The notes: generated from the sequence alone by a model not told the origin. A stretch of 23,308 bases of DNA from SLST01 sp964458555 (GCA_964458555.1 CAYWJH010000045.1:1-23308); one strand, 5' to 3'; positions 8,422 to 15,401 are shown, counted from the first letter of the stretch. A program made the numbers and translations.

Positions 8422-9348
8422 ATGCCGAGCATCATCACGCTGACCATGAACCCCGCGATCGACACCAGCGCGCACTGCGATCGCGTGCAGCACGACGTGA
8501 AGCTTCGTCTCGAGCGCGTTCGACGCGACCCCGGCGGAGGCGGCATCAACGTCTCTCGCGCGGTGGCTCACCTGGGCGGCCGGTCGACGGCGGTCTTCCC
8601 CGTCGGCGGGGTTGCGGGTGAGCTCCTGCAGAGCCTCCTCGCCGAGGAGCGGCTGACGCGCGAGGCGGTCGCGATCGAAGACACCGTCCGCGAGAATCTC
8701 ACCGTGGCCGAAGACTCGACCGGCGAGCAGTTCCGCTTCGGGATGCCCGGACCGGCGCTCTCGCCCGACGAGGTCGAAACGATGACCGCGCGCCTCGCCG
8801 AGCTGATCGAGCACGACGACATCTTTGTGGCGAGCGGCAGCCTCCCGCCCGGCGTGCCCGTGGACTTCTACGCGCGCGTCGGGCGAATCGCCGCCGAGGC
8901 CGGAGCGAGGTACGTCGTCGACACCTCCGGCGACGCGCTCGCCGCCGCCGTCGACGAAGGCGCGTGGCTCATCAAGCCGAACCTCCGCGAGCTCGCCTCG
9001 CTGCTCGACGAGGAGCGCCTCGAGGAACCGCAGATCCGCGAAGCCGCGACGGCCTTCGTCTCGCGCGGTCAGGCAAGGCACGTCGTCGTCTCGCTCGGCT
9101 CGGGCGGAGCCTACCTGGTCAACGAGGGCGGCGTGGCGAGACACGCGGCGCCGACGGTGTCGGTGGACAGCCGCATCGGCGCCGGCGACAGCATGATAGG
9201 CGGTATCGCCTGGGCGCTCGCGGAGGGCATGCAGGTCGACGAGGCGGTGCGGTGGGGCGTCGCAGCGGGGGCGGCGGCGGTCATGACCCCCGGAACCGAG
9301 CTCTGCCGGGGCGAGGACGTCCGCCGGTTGCTCGCCGAAGTGGGCTGA
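8422..9348 (+). CDS. pfkB: PfkB-family hexose-phosphate kinase (6-phosphofructokinase 2 / 1-phosphofructokinase type)
   Basis: The 308-residue ribokinase-fold enzyme follows E. coli PfkB closely in pattern: PGGGGINVSRAVAHLGG at 37-53 (sugar binding), VASGSLPPGVP at 136-146, LIKPNLRELA at 183-192, VVSLGSGGAYLV at 222-233 and GAGDSMIGG at 253-261, where Asp256 is the catalytic base at the same number as in E. coli. It should phosphorylate fructose 6-phosphate, or possibly fructose 1-phosphate or tagatose 6-phosphate, with ATP; motifs alone do not separate these. GAGGGAG at 8410-8416 supports the ATG at 8422 over an upstream in-frame ATG. It is divergent from the TVP38 gene. It could accept fructose 6-phosphate produced by the NagA/NagB pathway further right, although the two are not adjacent. 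Confidence 0.92.
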   Translation: MPSIITLTMNPAIDTSAHCDRVQHDVKLRLERVRRDPGGGGINVSRAVAHLGGRSTAVFPVGGVAGELLQSLLAEERLTREAVAIEDTVRENLTVAEDSTGEQFRFGMPGPALSPDEVETMTARLAELIEHDDIFVASGSLPPGVPVDFYARVGRIAAEAGARYVVDTSGDALAAAVDEGAWLIKPNLRELASLLDEERLEEPQIREAATAFVSRGQARHVVVSLGSGGAYLVNEGGVARHAAPTVSVDSRIGAGDSMIGGIAWALAEGMQVDEAVRWGVAAGAAAVMTPGTELCRGEDVRRLLAEVG

Positions 9349-9426
9349 GGCGGCCTGCCGCGGAGGCGGCGCGCGGGTCGCAGTCCGGCGGTAGAATGGA
9401 ACCGAAGCGCACCGAAGGCCGCCTCC

Positions 9427-9455
9427 TTCATAATCGGCGCCTCATGTGGTATATT
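9427..9455 (+). promoter_or_regulatory. Candidate carD promoter, TSS close to the start codon
   Basis: TTCATA (9427-9432), a 17-bp spacer and TATATT (9450-9455) form a plausible housekeeping promoter inside a small AT-rich pocket. Each hexamer differs from consensus at two positions. The -10 ends seven bases before the ATG at 9463, so the expected transcription start is at or next to the start codon, which would make the carD mRNA leaderless or nearly so. There is no convincing Shine-Dalgarno sequence, which agrees with that reading. A TAGAAT at 9392-9397 is an alternative -10 without a recognisable -35. Confidence 0.5.
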
Positions 9456-9462
9456 GTGGCGG

Positions 9463-10047
9463 ATGAAAAAGGCCTCCAAGTCGAAGACTTCAACCAAGTT
9501 CCAGGAAAAGGAACAGGTCGTCTATCCGCTTCAGGGCGTCGGACAGGTCAGGAGAATCTTCAAGCGTGACTTCAAAGGCGAGGAAACGCTCTACTACGAG
9601 ATCTACCTGGAGGTCAGCGATATGACCGTCTTCGTCCCGGTGGACAAGGCGGAGGAGCTTGGAATTCGCGCCATCGTCCCGAAGAAGCACGCCGACGCGG
9701 CGCTCTCGCTCATCGCGGAAGAGTTCGAGCCGGTACCCGCCGACTGGAAAATGCGCTACCAGATGAACCTGGACCTGCTCAAGCAGGGGAGCATCCAGGA
9801 CATCGCGACGGTGGTGCGCGCGCTCTATCACCGCAGCAAGGTGAAGGAGCTGCCTATCCTCGAGCGCAAACTCTTCGACAGCGCGCTGAAGCTGCTCGTC
9901 GACGAGGTCTCCTTCAGCCTCAACAAGAGCAAGAGCGACGTCGAGGAGCTCGTGTTTACCCGCCTCGAAAGCGAGCCCAAGAAGCCCGCGAAAAAGTCGA
10001 CCGAAAAGACAAGCGAGAAGAGCGAAACGACCGACGAGACGTCGTAG
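9463..10047 (+). CDS. carD: CarD/CdnL-family RNA polymerase-binding transcription regulator
   Basis: The 194-residue protein has the two CarD parts. Residues about 12-65 are the Tudor-like RNA polymerase-interacting domain (KEQVVYPLQGVGQV, then YYEIYLE and TVFVPVDKAEELGIR), which binds the beta subunit. Residues about 75-168 are the helical DNA-contacting domain, including the conserved Trp (Trp95 in PADWKMRYQMN) that wedges into the upstream edge of the promoter bubble in studied CarD proteins, and LYHRSKVKELPILERKLFDSA. The last 25 residues are a Lys/Thr/Ser/Glu-rich, probably disordered tail beyond the usual fold. CarD stabilises open complexes, notably at rRNA promoters. An upstream GTG at 9454 overlaps the promoter -10 and is less likely. 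The gene ends four bases before nth, so the two are likely co-transcribed. Confidence 0.93.
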   Translation: MKKASKSKTSTKFQEKEQVVYPLQGVGQVRRIFKRDFKGEETLYYEIYLEVSDMTVFVPVDKAEELGIRAIVPKKHADAALSLIAEEFEPVPADWKMRYQMNLDLLKQGSIQDIATVVRALYHRSKVKELPILERKLFDSALKLLVDEVSFSLNKSKSDVEELVFTRLESEPKKPAKKSTEKTSEKSETTDETS

Positions 10048-10051
10048 GACC

Positions 10052-10708
10052 ATGGCGCGGCGCGACTGGAGCGAGATCGTTCGCCTCCTTCGCGAGCACA
10101 ACGGGACGCATCCGTTGCCGTCGGTCTCCCAGATCGCACGCGGGAGCCGCTCGCCGTTCCGCGTCCTCGTCTCGACGATGATCTCGCTGCGCACGAAGGA
10201 CGAGGTCACCACCGCCGCGAGCGAGCGGCTCTTCGCTCACGCGGATACCCCCGCCGCTCTCGGTACGTTATCCGAGCATGCGATCGCCGAGCTCATCTAT
10301 CCCGCGGGATTCTACCGCACGAAGGCCGCCAACATCCGTGAGGCGAGCCGCATCATCGTCGACGAACACGGCGGCACCGTACCCTCGGAGATGGACGCGC
10401 TCACCGCGTTGCCGGGCGTCGGCCGCAAGACGGCCAACCTGGTGCTCGGCCAGGGATTCGGCATCCCCTCGATCTGCGTGGACACGCACGTTCACCGCAT
10501 CGCGAACCGCTGCGGCTGGGTGGACACGAAGACTCCGGAACAGACCGAGCACGCGCTCGCCGACGTCCTTCCACGCGAATTCTGGATCGAGATCAACGAG
10601 TTGCTCGTAGGCTACGGCCAGAAAACGTGCACTCCCACGTCGCCGCGATGCTCGGTCTGCGTCATCGCCTCGCAGTGCGAACGCCGGGGCGTCACCCGAA
10701 GCCGCTGA
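10052..10708 (+). CDS. nth: Endonuclease III (DNA glycosylase/AP lyase)
   Basis: The 218-residue base-excision-repair enzyme removes oxidised pyrimidines and cleaves abasic sites. The helix-hairpin-helix LPGVGRKTANLVLG (120-133) contains the catalytic Lys126, and ICVDTHVHRIANR (141-153) carries the catalytic Asp144. The C-terminal iron-sulfur loop is intact with Cys193, Cys200, Cys203 and Cys209 in the usual C-x6-C-x2-C-x5-C spacing. Near the N-terminus STMISLRTKDE replaces the LSAQATD stretch of E. coli Nth, a variant I believe occurs in a related subfamily. The ATG lies four bases after the carD stop, with only a short GGA before it, suggesting translational coupling to carD. Confidence 0.95.
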   Translation: MARRDWSEIVRLLREHNGTHPLPSVSQIARGSRSPFRVLVSTMISLRTKDEVTTAASERLFAHADTPAALGTLSEHAIAELIYPAGFYRTKAANIREASRIIVDEHGGTVPSEMDALTALPGVGRKTANLVLGQGFGIPSICVDTHVHRIANRCGWVDTKTPEQTEHALADVLPREFWIEINELLVGYGQKTCTPTSPRCSVCVIASQCERRGVTRSR

Positions 10709-10733
10709 GCTCGGCCGACGCGTCGCTGATATT

Positions 10734-10778
10734 GTGACACACCGACGTGACAACAAAGTTAATGTGATCTAAAACACA
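10734..10778 (+). promoter_or_regulatory. Candidate operator cluster upstream of rubrerythrin
   Basis: GTGACA occurs at 10734-10739 and again at 10747-10752 (13-bp period), and TGTGA-N6-ACACA lies at 10763-10778. The last is one mismatch from the CRP/FNR-type TGTGA-N6-TCACA dyad. All lie in the most AT-rich stretch of the window, upstream of a peroxide or oxygen defence gene, so binding of a CRP/FNR-family or similar redox regulator is plausible. No regulator gene is adjacent, and which protein binds is a guess. Confidence 0.35.
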
Positions 10779-10802
10779 ACAAGCTATAGTTTGCGATTTT
10801 AC

Positions 10803-10831
10803 TTGCGTAATTCCCGCATCAGTTGTACAGT
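10803..10831 (+). promoter_or_regulatory. Candidate rubrerythrin promoter
   Basis: TTGCGT (10803-10808) and TACAGT (10826-10831) are spaced by 17 bp, with a TTGT...ACAA dyad (10823-10842) over the -10. This would give a leader of about 105 nt before the ATG at 10943. A second possible -10, TATAGT at 10785-10790, lies upstream without a clear -35. Confidence 0.4.
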
Positions 10832-10942
10832 GTTCATGACAAATCGCAATGCAGATCGACCGTCGGGTTTCCAGCCCACTTCCTAACCGGACTGGTGCAC
10901 GTGAGACTTGGATACGGCCCGGTTCAGCATCAGGAGGATCGT

Positions 10943-11530
10943 ATGAAGAGTGTCAAGGGCACCCAGACCGAAAAGAATCTACTCGCGGCGTTCGCCGGCG
11001 AGAGTCAGGCGCGCAACCGGTATACCTTTTTTGCCAGCAAGGCGAAAGCTGAAGGCTACGTCCAGATAGCGGAGATTTTCACCGAGACGGCAAACCAGGA
11101 GAAGGAGCACGGCAAGCGCTTCTGGAGCTACCTCGACGGCGGCGACGTCGAAATCACCGCCATGTACCCGGCCGGCTTCGCCGACGACGCAGTCGGATCG
11201 ACGGTTGAAAACCTGAAGCACGGCGCAGCCGGCGAGCGGATGGAGTGGACCGAGCTGTACAGCGGATTCGCGAAGACCGCGCGCGACGAGGGATTCCCTC
11301 AGATCGGCGCGCAGTTCGACGCGGTGTGCATCGCCGAGAAGCAGCACGAGAAGCGCTACAATGCGCTCGCGAAGAACATCGAAGACGGCACCGTCTTCAA
11401 GCGCGACGCGGAGACCGTCTGGTCGTGCATCAACTGCGGCTACATCTTCGTCGGCGAAGAGCCGCCCGAGATGTGCCCGGCGTGCAAGCACCCGCAGGGC
11501 TACTACGAGCTCGTCCGCGAGAACTGGTAG
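10943..11530 (+). CDS. rbr: Rubrerythrin
   Basis: The 195-residue non-haem iron protein reduces hydrogen peroxide in anaerobes and microaerophiles, using electrons from rubredoxin or a reductase. Residues 1-150 form the ferritin-like four-helix bundle with diiron ligands at Glu20 (FAGES), Glu53 and His56 (EKEH), Glu98 and Glu101 (GERMEW), and Glu132 to His135 (EKQH). The C-terminal rubredoxin-like domain binds one iron with Cys162, Cys165, Cys178 and Cys181 (CINCG and CPAC). Length is typical. A perfect AGGAGG five bases from the ATG predicts strong translation. It is a single gene with its own control region and a strong terminator, as expected of an inducible defence gene. Its presence suggests an anaerobic or oxygen-sensitive lifestyle. 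Confidence 0.96.
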   Translation: MKSVKGTQTEKNLLAAFAGESQARNRYTFFASKAKAEGYVQIAEIFTETANQEKEHGKRFWSYLDGGDVEITAMYPAGFADDAVGSTVENLKHGAAGERMEWTELYSGFAKTARDEGFPQIGAQFDAVCIAEKQHEKRYNALAKNIEDGTVFKRDAETVWSCINCGYIFVGEEPPEMCPACKHPQGYYELVRENW

Positions 11531-11549
11531 CCCGAGCTCACGCAGCACG

Positions 11550-11579
11550 AAGGACCCGCCCGACGGCGGGTCCTTTTTT
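11550..11579 (+). terminator. Intrinsic terminator of rubrerythrin
   Basis: AAGGACCCGCC (11550-11560) pairs perfectly with GGCGGGTCCTT (11565-11575) around a CGAC loop, followed by six T (11574-11579). It begins 19 bases after the rubrerythrin stop. It is the only textbook rho-independent terminator I found in the window. Confidence 0.94.
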
Positions 11580-11797
11580 ACGCCCTCCGCCGTCGCCCGA
11601 TACTCACGAACAGCGCGAACGCGCCGGCGGTCGAGCACGAAGACGGTGACGAAGGGAGCGCTCGACTCGGCGACGGTGCAGAGCCCGCTCGCGAGCGTGA
11701 GCCGCTGGCCGAGCCCGGCGGTGAACAGCGGGCCGATCGTCGTGCCGATCGTCAGGAGCGCGGGCAGCATCCCGATCACCGCGTTGCTCGCCGCCGG

Positions 11798-12814
11798 CTA
11801 TCCGCGCAGGCGGATGAACTCCGCCTGAGCCTCCTGCATCGCGAAGGGCACGAGCCCCGCCGCGATCGCCTCCACGTCGTCGGCCACGAGCCGACCGACC
11901 GAGTGCAGCGCCTCCGCGTTCGCGCCGGCGCGGTGCGAGGAGAGGACCGCGTGGTCGACCTTACGGATCGGGTGGTCGGCCGGGAGCGGCTCCTCCGGGT
12001 ACACGTCTATGCCCGCGCGGAACTTTCCGGCGGCGAGCAACTCGGTGAGCGCGTCGAAGTCGACGACGTGCGCGCGGCTCATGAGCAGGAAGACCGCGTC
12101 CGGCCGGATGAGCTCGAGTTTCTGCCGGTCGAGGAAGGCCCGATTCTGAGCCGACGGCACGGCGAGTACGTAGATGAAGCGCGAAGTGGACATGAGCGTG
12201 TCGATGTCCAGCGGCGTCACGCCGTTCGCGCGCAGATAGGTATCGGTGAGCCACGGGTCGTAGACCCCGATGGGACAGCCGAACGGCTCGAGCAGCGGAG
12301 CGAGAGCGCGCGCGAGCCCGCCAAAGCCGATGAACCCGACCGGCTTGTCGTAGTGCGTGAACGGCTCGCCGATCCGCGTGGCGAAATCGGTATGGCTCCA
12401 GTGCTCGCTCCCGTCGCGGAAGGCGCGGTCGGTCCAGCCGATCTGGCGGGCGGAGGCGAGCGCGAGCCCCAGCGCCATCTCGGCAACCGCCGGCCCGAAC
12501 GCCGGCGCGCAGCTGAGGACGCGAATCCCGCGTGAGAAACAGGCCTCGTAGTCGAGCGACGCGGGAGACGGAAAACCGCCTCCCACCTCCATGATTGCGC
12601 GCAGCTTCGGGAACCTCGCGACGTCTCCGTGCCTCCAGCTGCCGGTCACGATGATCTCGACCTCATCGCGGACCCGCTCGACCTCTTCTTCGGGCGCCGG
12701 CTCGTCGCGCGCCCACGCGAGACGGGCCACCGCGCGGAGCCGGTCCAGATCTTCCGGGGCAAAGACGACGTCGGTGGGACGGAACGAGGGGTCGAAAAGG
12801 AGCGTTGGTTGCAT
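11798..12814 (-). CDS. D-isomer-specific 2-hydroxyacid dehydrogenase family protein
   Basis: The 338-residue protein has the family's split catalytic domain around a central NAD-binding domain. The nucleotide loop is GFIGFGGLARAL (160-171), with the acidic Asp186 (VYDPW) ending the second strand. The catalytic triad is present: Arg247 in LLMSRAHVVDFDAL, Glu274 in DVYPEEPLP and His294 in LSSHRAGAN. The block around Arg247 has SRAHVVD where most relatives have NxxRGxxVD, so this is a divergent branch and the 2-hydroxyacid substrate cannot be named. It stands alone on the minus strand, divergent from the SGNH esterase. The 267 bp between its stop and rubrerythrin's stop hold the terminator and no gene I can support. 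Confidence 0.9.
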   Translation of the reverse strand: MQPTLLFDPSFRPTDVVFAPEDLDRLRAVARLAWARDEPAPEEEVERVRDEVEIIVTGSWRHGDVARFPKLRAIMEVGGGFPSPASLDYEACFSRGIRVLSCAPAFGPAVAEMALGLALASARQIGWTDRAFRDGSEHWSHTDFATRIGEPFTHYDKPVGFIGFGGLARALAPLLEPFGCPIGVYDPWLTDTYLRANGVTPLDIDTLMSTSRFIYVLAVPSAQNRAFLDRQKLELIRPDAVFLLMSRAHVVDFDALTELLAAGKFRAGIDVYPEEPLPADHPIRKVDHAVLSSHRAGANAEALHSVGRLVADDVEAIAAGLVPFAMQEAQAEFIRLRG

Positions 12815-12819
12815 ACCGT

Positions 12820-12849
12820 ATAGTAGAACGGACGGTCACTGAGGCGCAA
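12820..12849 (-). promoter_or_regulatory. Candidate promoter of the hydroxyacid dehydrogenase gene
   Basis: On the minus strand TTGCGC (12849-12844), an 18-bp spacer and TACTAT (12825-12820) precede the ATG (12814) by only five bases. As with carD, there is no Shine-Dalgarno sequence and the predicted start of transcription falls at the start codon. Confidence 0.38.
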
Positions 12850-12890
12850 TCGCTTCGCTGCGGGTGGTGGGAACGATTCGCGCTCGCGGG

Positions 12891-12896
12891 TACAAT
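12891..12896 (+). promoter_or_regulatory. Candidate -10 box of the SGNH esterase gene
   Basis: TACAAT, five of six matches to the -10 consensus, lies 16 bases before the GTG start and ahead of GGGAGGAA. A weak TGGGAA at 12868-12873 has the right 17-bp spacing for a -35. Confidence 0.38.
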
Positions 12897-12912
12897 CAGC
12901 ACGGGAGGAAGC

Positions 12913-13539
12913 GTGAAGACGATTCTCTGCTTTGGCGATTCGAACACCTGGGGAAGCGACCCGGTCAACGGCGGGCGGCACGCCTGGGAAGACCGATGGC
13001 CGACGGTGCTCGCGCGCGAGCTCGGCGACGGGTATCTGGTCACAGCCGAAGGACTCGGTGGCCGGACGGCGAGCTACGACGACCCGATCGAGGGAGACAA
13101 GAACGGCCGGCGGCACCTGCCCATGCTGCTCGCCTCGCACGCCCCGCTCGACCTGGTGATCATCATGCTCGGCACGAACGATCTGAAGGCGCGGTTCTCC
13201 GCACCCGCAGTCGATATCGCCGCGGGCGTGGGAGGGCTCGTCGACATCGTACGGTCGAGCGGCGCAGGCCGCGACGCAGGTGCACCGGAGGTCCTCGTGC
13301 TCGTGCCGGCCACGACCGAGCGGCTCACGCGCTTCGCCGAGATGTTCGCAGGCGGCGCGGAGAAGTCGCGCGAGCTGCCGCGCGTCTTCGCGGCGATGTG
13401 CGAGGAGCGCCACGTACCCTTCGCGAAGGTGAACGACGCGGCGCGCTCCAGCCAGGCCGACGGCATCCATCTGGAGGCCGATGCGCAACGCAGGCTCGGC
13501 AGCTTTGTCGCCGGGCACGTGCGGGCGCTCGGTCTGTGA
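12913..13539 (+). CDS. SGNH/GDSL hydrolase, MsAcT-like arylesterase or acyltransferase
   Basis: The 208-residue cytoplasmic esterase has all SGNH blocks: the nucleophile Ser10 in FGDSNTWG (7-14), Gly in GLGGRT (47-52), Asn89 in IMLGTND (84-90) and the Asp183/His186 pair in ADGIHL (182-187). The sequence pattern (ILCFGDSNTWG, LDLVIIMLGTND, VPFAKVND) is very close to my memory of the Mycobacterium smegmatis acyltransferase/arylesterase MsAcT, an octameric enzyme that hydrolyses and transfers acetyl and other short acyl groups. Natural substrates of this group are poorly known; deacetylation of sugars is one possibility and would fit the neighbouring amino-sugar genes. GTG at 12913 is chosen because GGGAGG lies just before it. 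It is convergent with the nagA-like gene. Confidence 0.92.
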   Translation: MKTILCFGDSNTWGSDPVNGGRHAWEDRWPTVLARELGDGYLVTAEGLGGRTASYDDPIEGDKNGRRHLPMLLASHAPLDLVIIMLGTNDLKARFSAPAVDIAAGVGGLVDIVRSSGAGRDAGAPEVLVLVPATTERLTRFAEMFAGGAEKSRELPRVFAAMCEERHVPFAKVNDAARSSQADGIHLEADAQRRLGSFVAGHVRALGL

Positions 13540-13600
13540 CGTCGTTCGGGAGGTTGTATGGCAGGTACGCACGACGAAACGATCCGCGGCCCGCAGCCGG

Positions 13601-14659
13601 TCACAGGTCGAGCCCCGGCCCCACGACGAACACGCCCCGCTCCGGGTCGAACCGCACCCCCGGTCCGTCGAGCTCCCGAGCATCGATACCGATCGCGCGC
13701 GCCGGGTTCGCGACGCCCATACGGACGACGTCGTCCGGCGCGAATACGCGCTCCCTCACGAGCCGATTCGCGCACTCGAGGAGCGTCCGACCGGACCCGG
13801 CGAGGTAGCGTGTCTTCGGGTTCACCACGAGTCCGTCGGCGGTGACCTCCACCTCGTTTCCCAGCGTCGTATAACGTCCCGGCGGCAGCCCGGCCACCGG
13901 CGCCGCGTCGCTCACGAGCACAATCCGATCGGTCCCCTTCACGCGCACGATCAGCCGCACGAGCTCGTCCGGCAGGTGGTGGCCGTCGGCGATGATGCCG
14001 GAAGCGAGCCGGTCCTCGGCGAGACCGGCGAGGAGCGGGTTCTCGTGGCGGCCCACCTCGTGGGGGAGGCCGTTGCCCAGGTGCGTGAGCATGGACGCGC
14101 CGGCGTCGGCGGCCCGCCGTACCGCCTCGTAGCCGGCCATCTGGTGGCCGAGCGACACGACCACCCCGGCCGCGACCACGTGCTCAATGAGCGCCTCCAC
14201 GCCCGGAACGCCCGCCGACACGGTCAGCACTCGGATCGTTCCGTCGGCGGCCTCCTGGAACCGGTCGAAGTGGACAGGGTCGGGCGGGAGCACCCACTCG
14301 GGGTTGTGCGCTCCGATCGCACCGGGCGTCGGATCGAGAAAGGGGCCCTCGAGGTGGATGCCGGGCACCGCGCCCGGATACGCGAAGTCGCGCACAGCGG
14401 CCGCGATGGTCGCGAGATTGGCACGCAGCCGGTCGAGCGGCGAGGTGATCACGGTGGGCAGGAAGGCCGCCGTGCCGGCGTCGCGGACGAGCGCGAACGC
14501 GCGCTCGCAGTCGGCGCCGGTGAAACCGTTCGCCGAGAAGTCGATCCCGTGCGCGCCGTTCACCTGGAGGTCGACGAAGCCGGCGAAGGCGAGCGCCCCC
14601 GGCGCGGCGCCCTCGGGTACGGACGCGCGGCGCGAGGTCTGCGCTCGGCCGTCAGCCAT
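13601..14659 (-). CDS. nagA: N-acetylglucosamine-6-phosphate deacetylase, short N-terminus
   Basis: This 352-residue amidohydrolase is predicted to remove acetate from N-acetylglucosamine 6-phosphate, or a related N-acetylhexosamine phosphate. Metal and catalytic residues are recognisable: Glu104 in GIHLEGPF, His172 in SLGHQMAGYE, His193 in LTHLGNGL, the DGHHLP motif at 225-230 and the catalytic Asp251 in LVSDAAP. FVDLQVNG (28-35) matches the opening strand of the barrel and, like E. coli NagA, lacks the HxH pair of two-metal members. The protein starts only about 27 residues before that motif, whereas usual members have about 50, so part of the N-terminal beta domain is missing. Its ATG overlaps the nagB-like stop by eight bases. 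It is the last gene of the operon. Confidence 0.88.
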   Translation of the reverse strand: MADGRAQTSRRASVPEGAAPGALAFAGFVDLQVNGAHGIDFSANGFTGADCERAFALVRDAGTAAFLPTVITSPLDRLRANLATIAAAVRDFAYPGAVPGIHLEGPFLDPTPGAIGAHNPEWVLPPDPVHFDRFQEAADGTIRVLTVSAGVPGVEALIEHVVAAGVVVSLGHQMAGYEAVRRAADAGASMLTHLGNGLPHEVGRHENPLLAGLAEDRLASGIIADGHHLPDELVRLIVRVKGTDRIVLVSDAAPVAGLPPGRYTTLGNEVEVTADGLVVNPKTRYLAGSGRTLLECANRLVRERVFAPDDVVRMGVANPARAIGIDARELDGPGVRFDPERGVFVVGPGLDL

Positions 14660-15401
14660 CGGCACCGGAGAGCTTCGAGGCCGCCGGTCGGTCGAGGTAG
14701 AGCGTGCAGTCGGCGTGCTCCTGGAGGATCGACGCCGGGCACGCCGGTGTAATCGGCCCCTCGACCGCGCAGGCGACCGCATCGGCCTTACGCTCGTCGG
14801 GAACGCTACAGATGATCCGCCGCGACCGCAGAATCTCGCGACAGCTCATCGAGATCGCGCGTTCGGGCACGTCGTCGATCGACGCGAACCAGCCCTCGCC
14901 CATCTGCTGGCGTCGGCACGCCTCGTCGAGATCGACGACGATGTAGGGAACGGTCGTCTCGAAGTCGGCCGGCGGGTCGTTGAAGGCGAGGTGGCCGTTC
15001 TCTCCGATCCCCACGAAGGCGACGTCCACGGTCCGCGCGGCGATCAGCGCGGAGAGCCTCGCGCACTCGGCCCGCGGGTCGGCGGCGTCGCCCCGCACGT
15101 ACTCGAAACCGGAGAGCGGCACGGGCAGGCGCTCGGCGAAACGTTCGCGCAGATAGCGCCTGAAGCTCGCCGGGTGGTCCCCGTCGATGCCCACGTACTC
15201 GTCGAGGTGGAAGGCGGTCACCTTCGTCCAGTCCACGTCGAGCTCCACGAGGCGCTCGAACATCGTGAACTGGCTCGCGCCGGTCGCAACGATGATCGTC
15301 GCCGCCCCGCGCTCGCTGATCGCCTCGCGGACCGAGTTCGCGCCGGCCTCCGCGGCGGCCGAACCCATCTCAGCTGTCGTGTCGGATAGGTTGATCGTCA
15401 T
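14652..15401 (-). CDS. nagB: Glucosamine-6-phosphate deaminase (NagB-like)
   Basis: The 249-residue protein belongs to the sugar-phosphate isomerase family that converts glucosamine 6-phosphate into fructose 6-phosphate and ammonium. Landmarks are TAFHLDEYVGI (62-72, with Asp67 at the position of the E. coli general base Asp72) and VGIGENGHLAFNDP (130-143) with the ring-opening His137. In that loop Asn135 and Asp142 replace E. coli Asp141 and Glu148, a variant I associate with a distinct branch that also has the RRQQMGEGWF block (163-172). AGGAG seven bases upstream supports the ATG. Its start overlaps the Gfo/Idh stop as ATGA and its end overlaps nagA, which indicates tight co-expression. 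The deaminase role is likely; the exact amino sugar is not proven. Confidence 0.89.
   Translation of the reverse strand: MTINLSDTTAEMGSAAAEAGANSVREAISERGAATIIVATGASQFTMFERLVELDVDWTKVTAFHLDEYVGIDGDHPASFRRYLRERFAERLPVPLSGFEYVRGDAADPRAECARLSALIAARTVDVAFVGIGENGHLAFNDPPADFETTVPYIVVDLDEACRRQQMGEGWFASIDDVPERAISMSCREILRSRRIICSVPDERKADAVACAVEGPITPACPASILQEHADCTLYLDRPAASKLSGADG

Noticed and set aside
10734..10778. A short CRISPR-like or iteron array from the repeated GTGA motifs
   Set aside because: Only two or three short, imperfect copies exist with no regular spacers; a regulatory site is the simpler reading.
10979..11779. Long minus-strand frame of 266 codons
   Set aside because: Most of it is antisense to rubrerythrin, whose motifs are unambiguous, and it reads through the strong terminator. 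Only the upstream 60-residue hydrophobic part is noted as a low-interest finding.
14660..14782. Longer start for the nagA-like gene
   Set aside because: The extra 41 residues are Arg/Ser-rich out-of-frame translation of nagB and do not resemble the NagA N-terminal domain; the overlapping ATG at 14659 fits the operon's coupling pattern.
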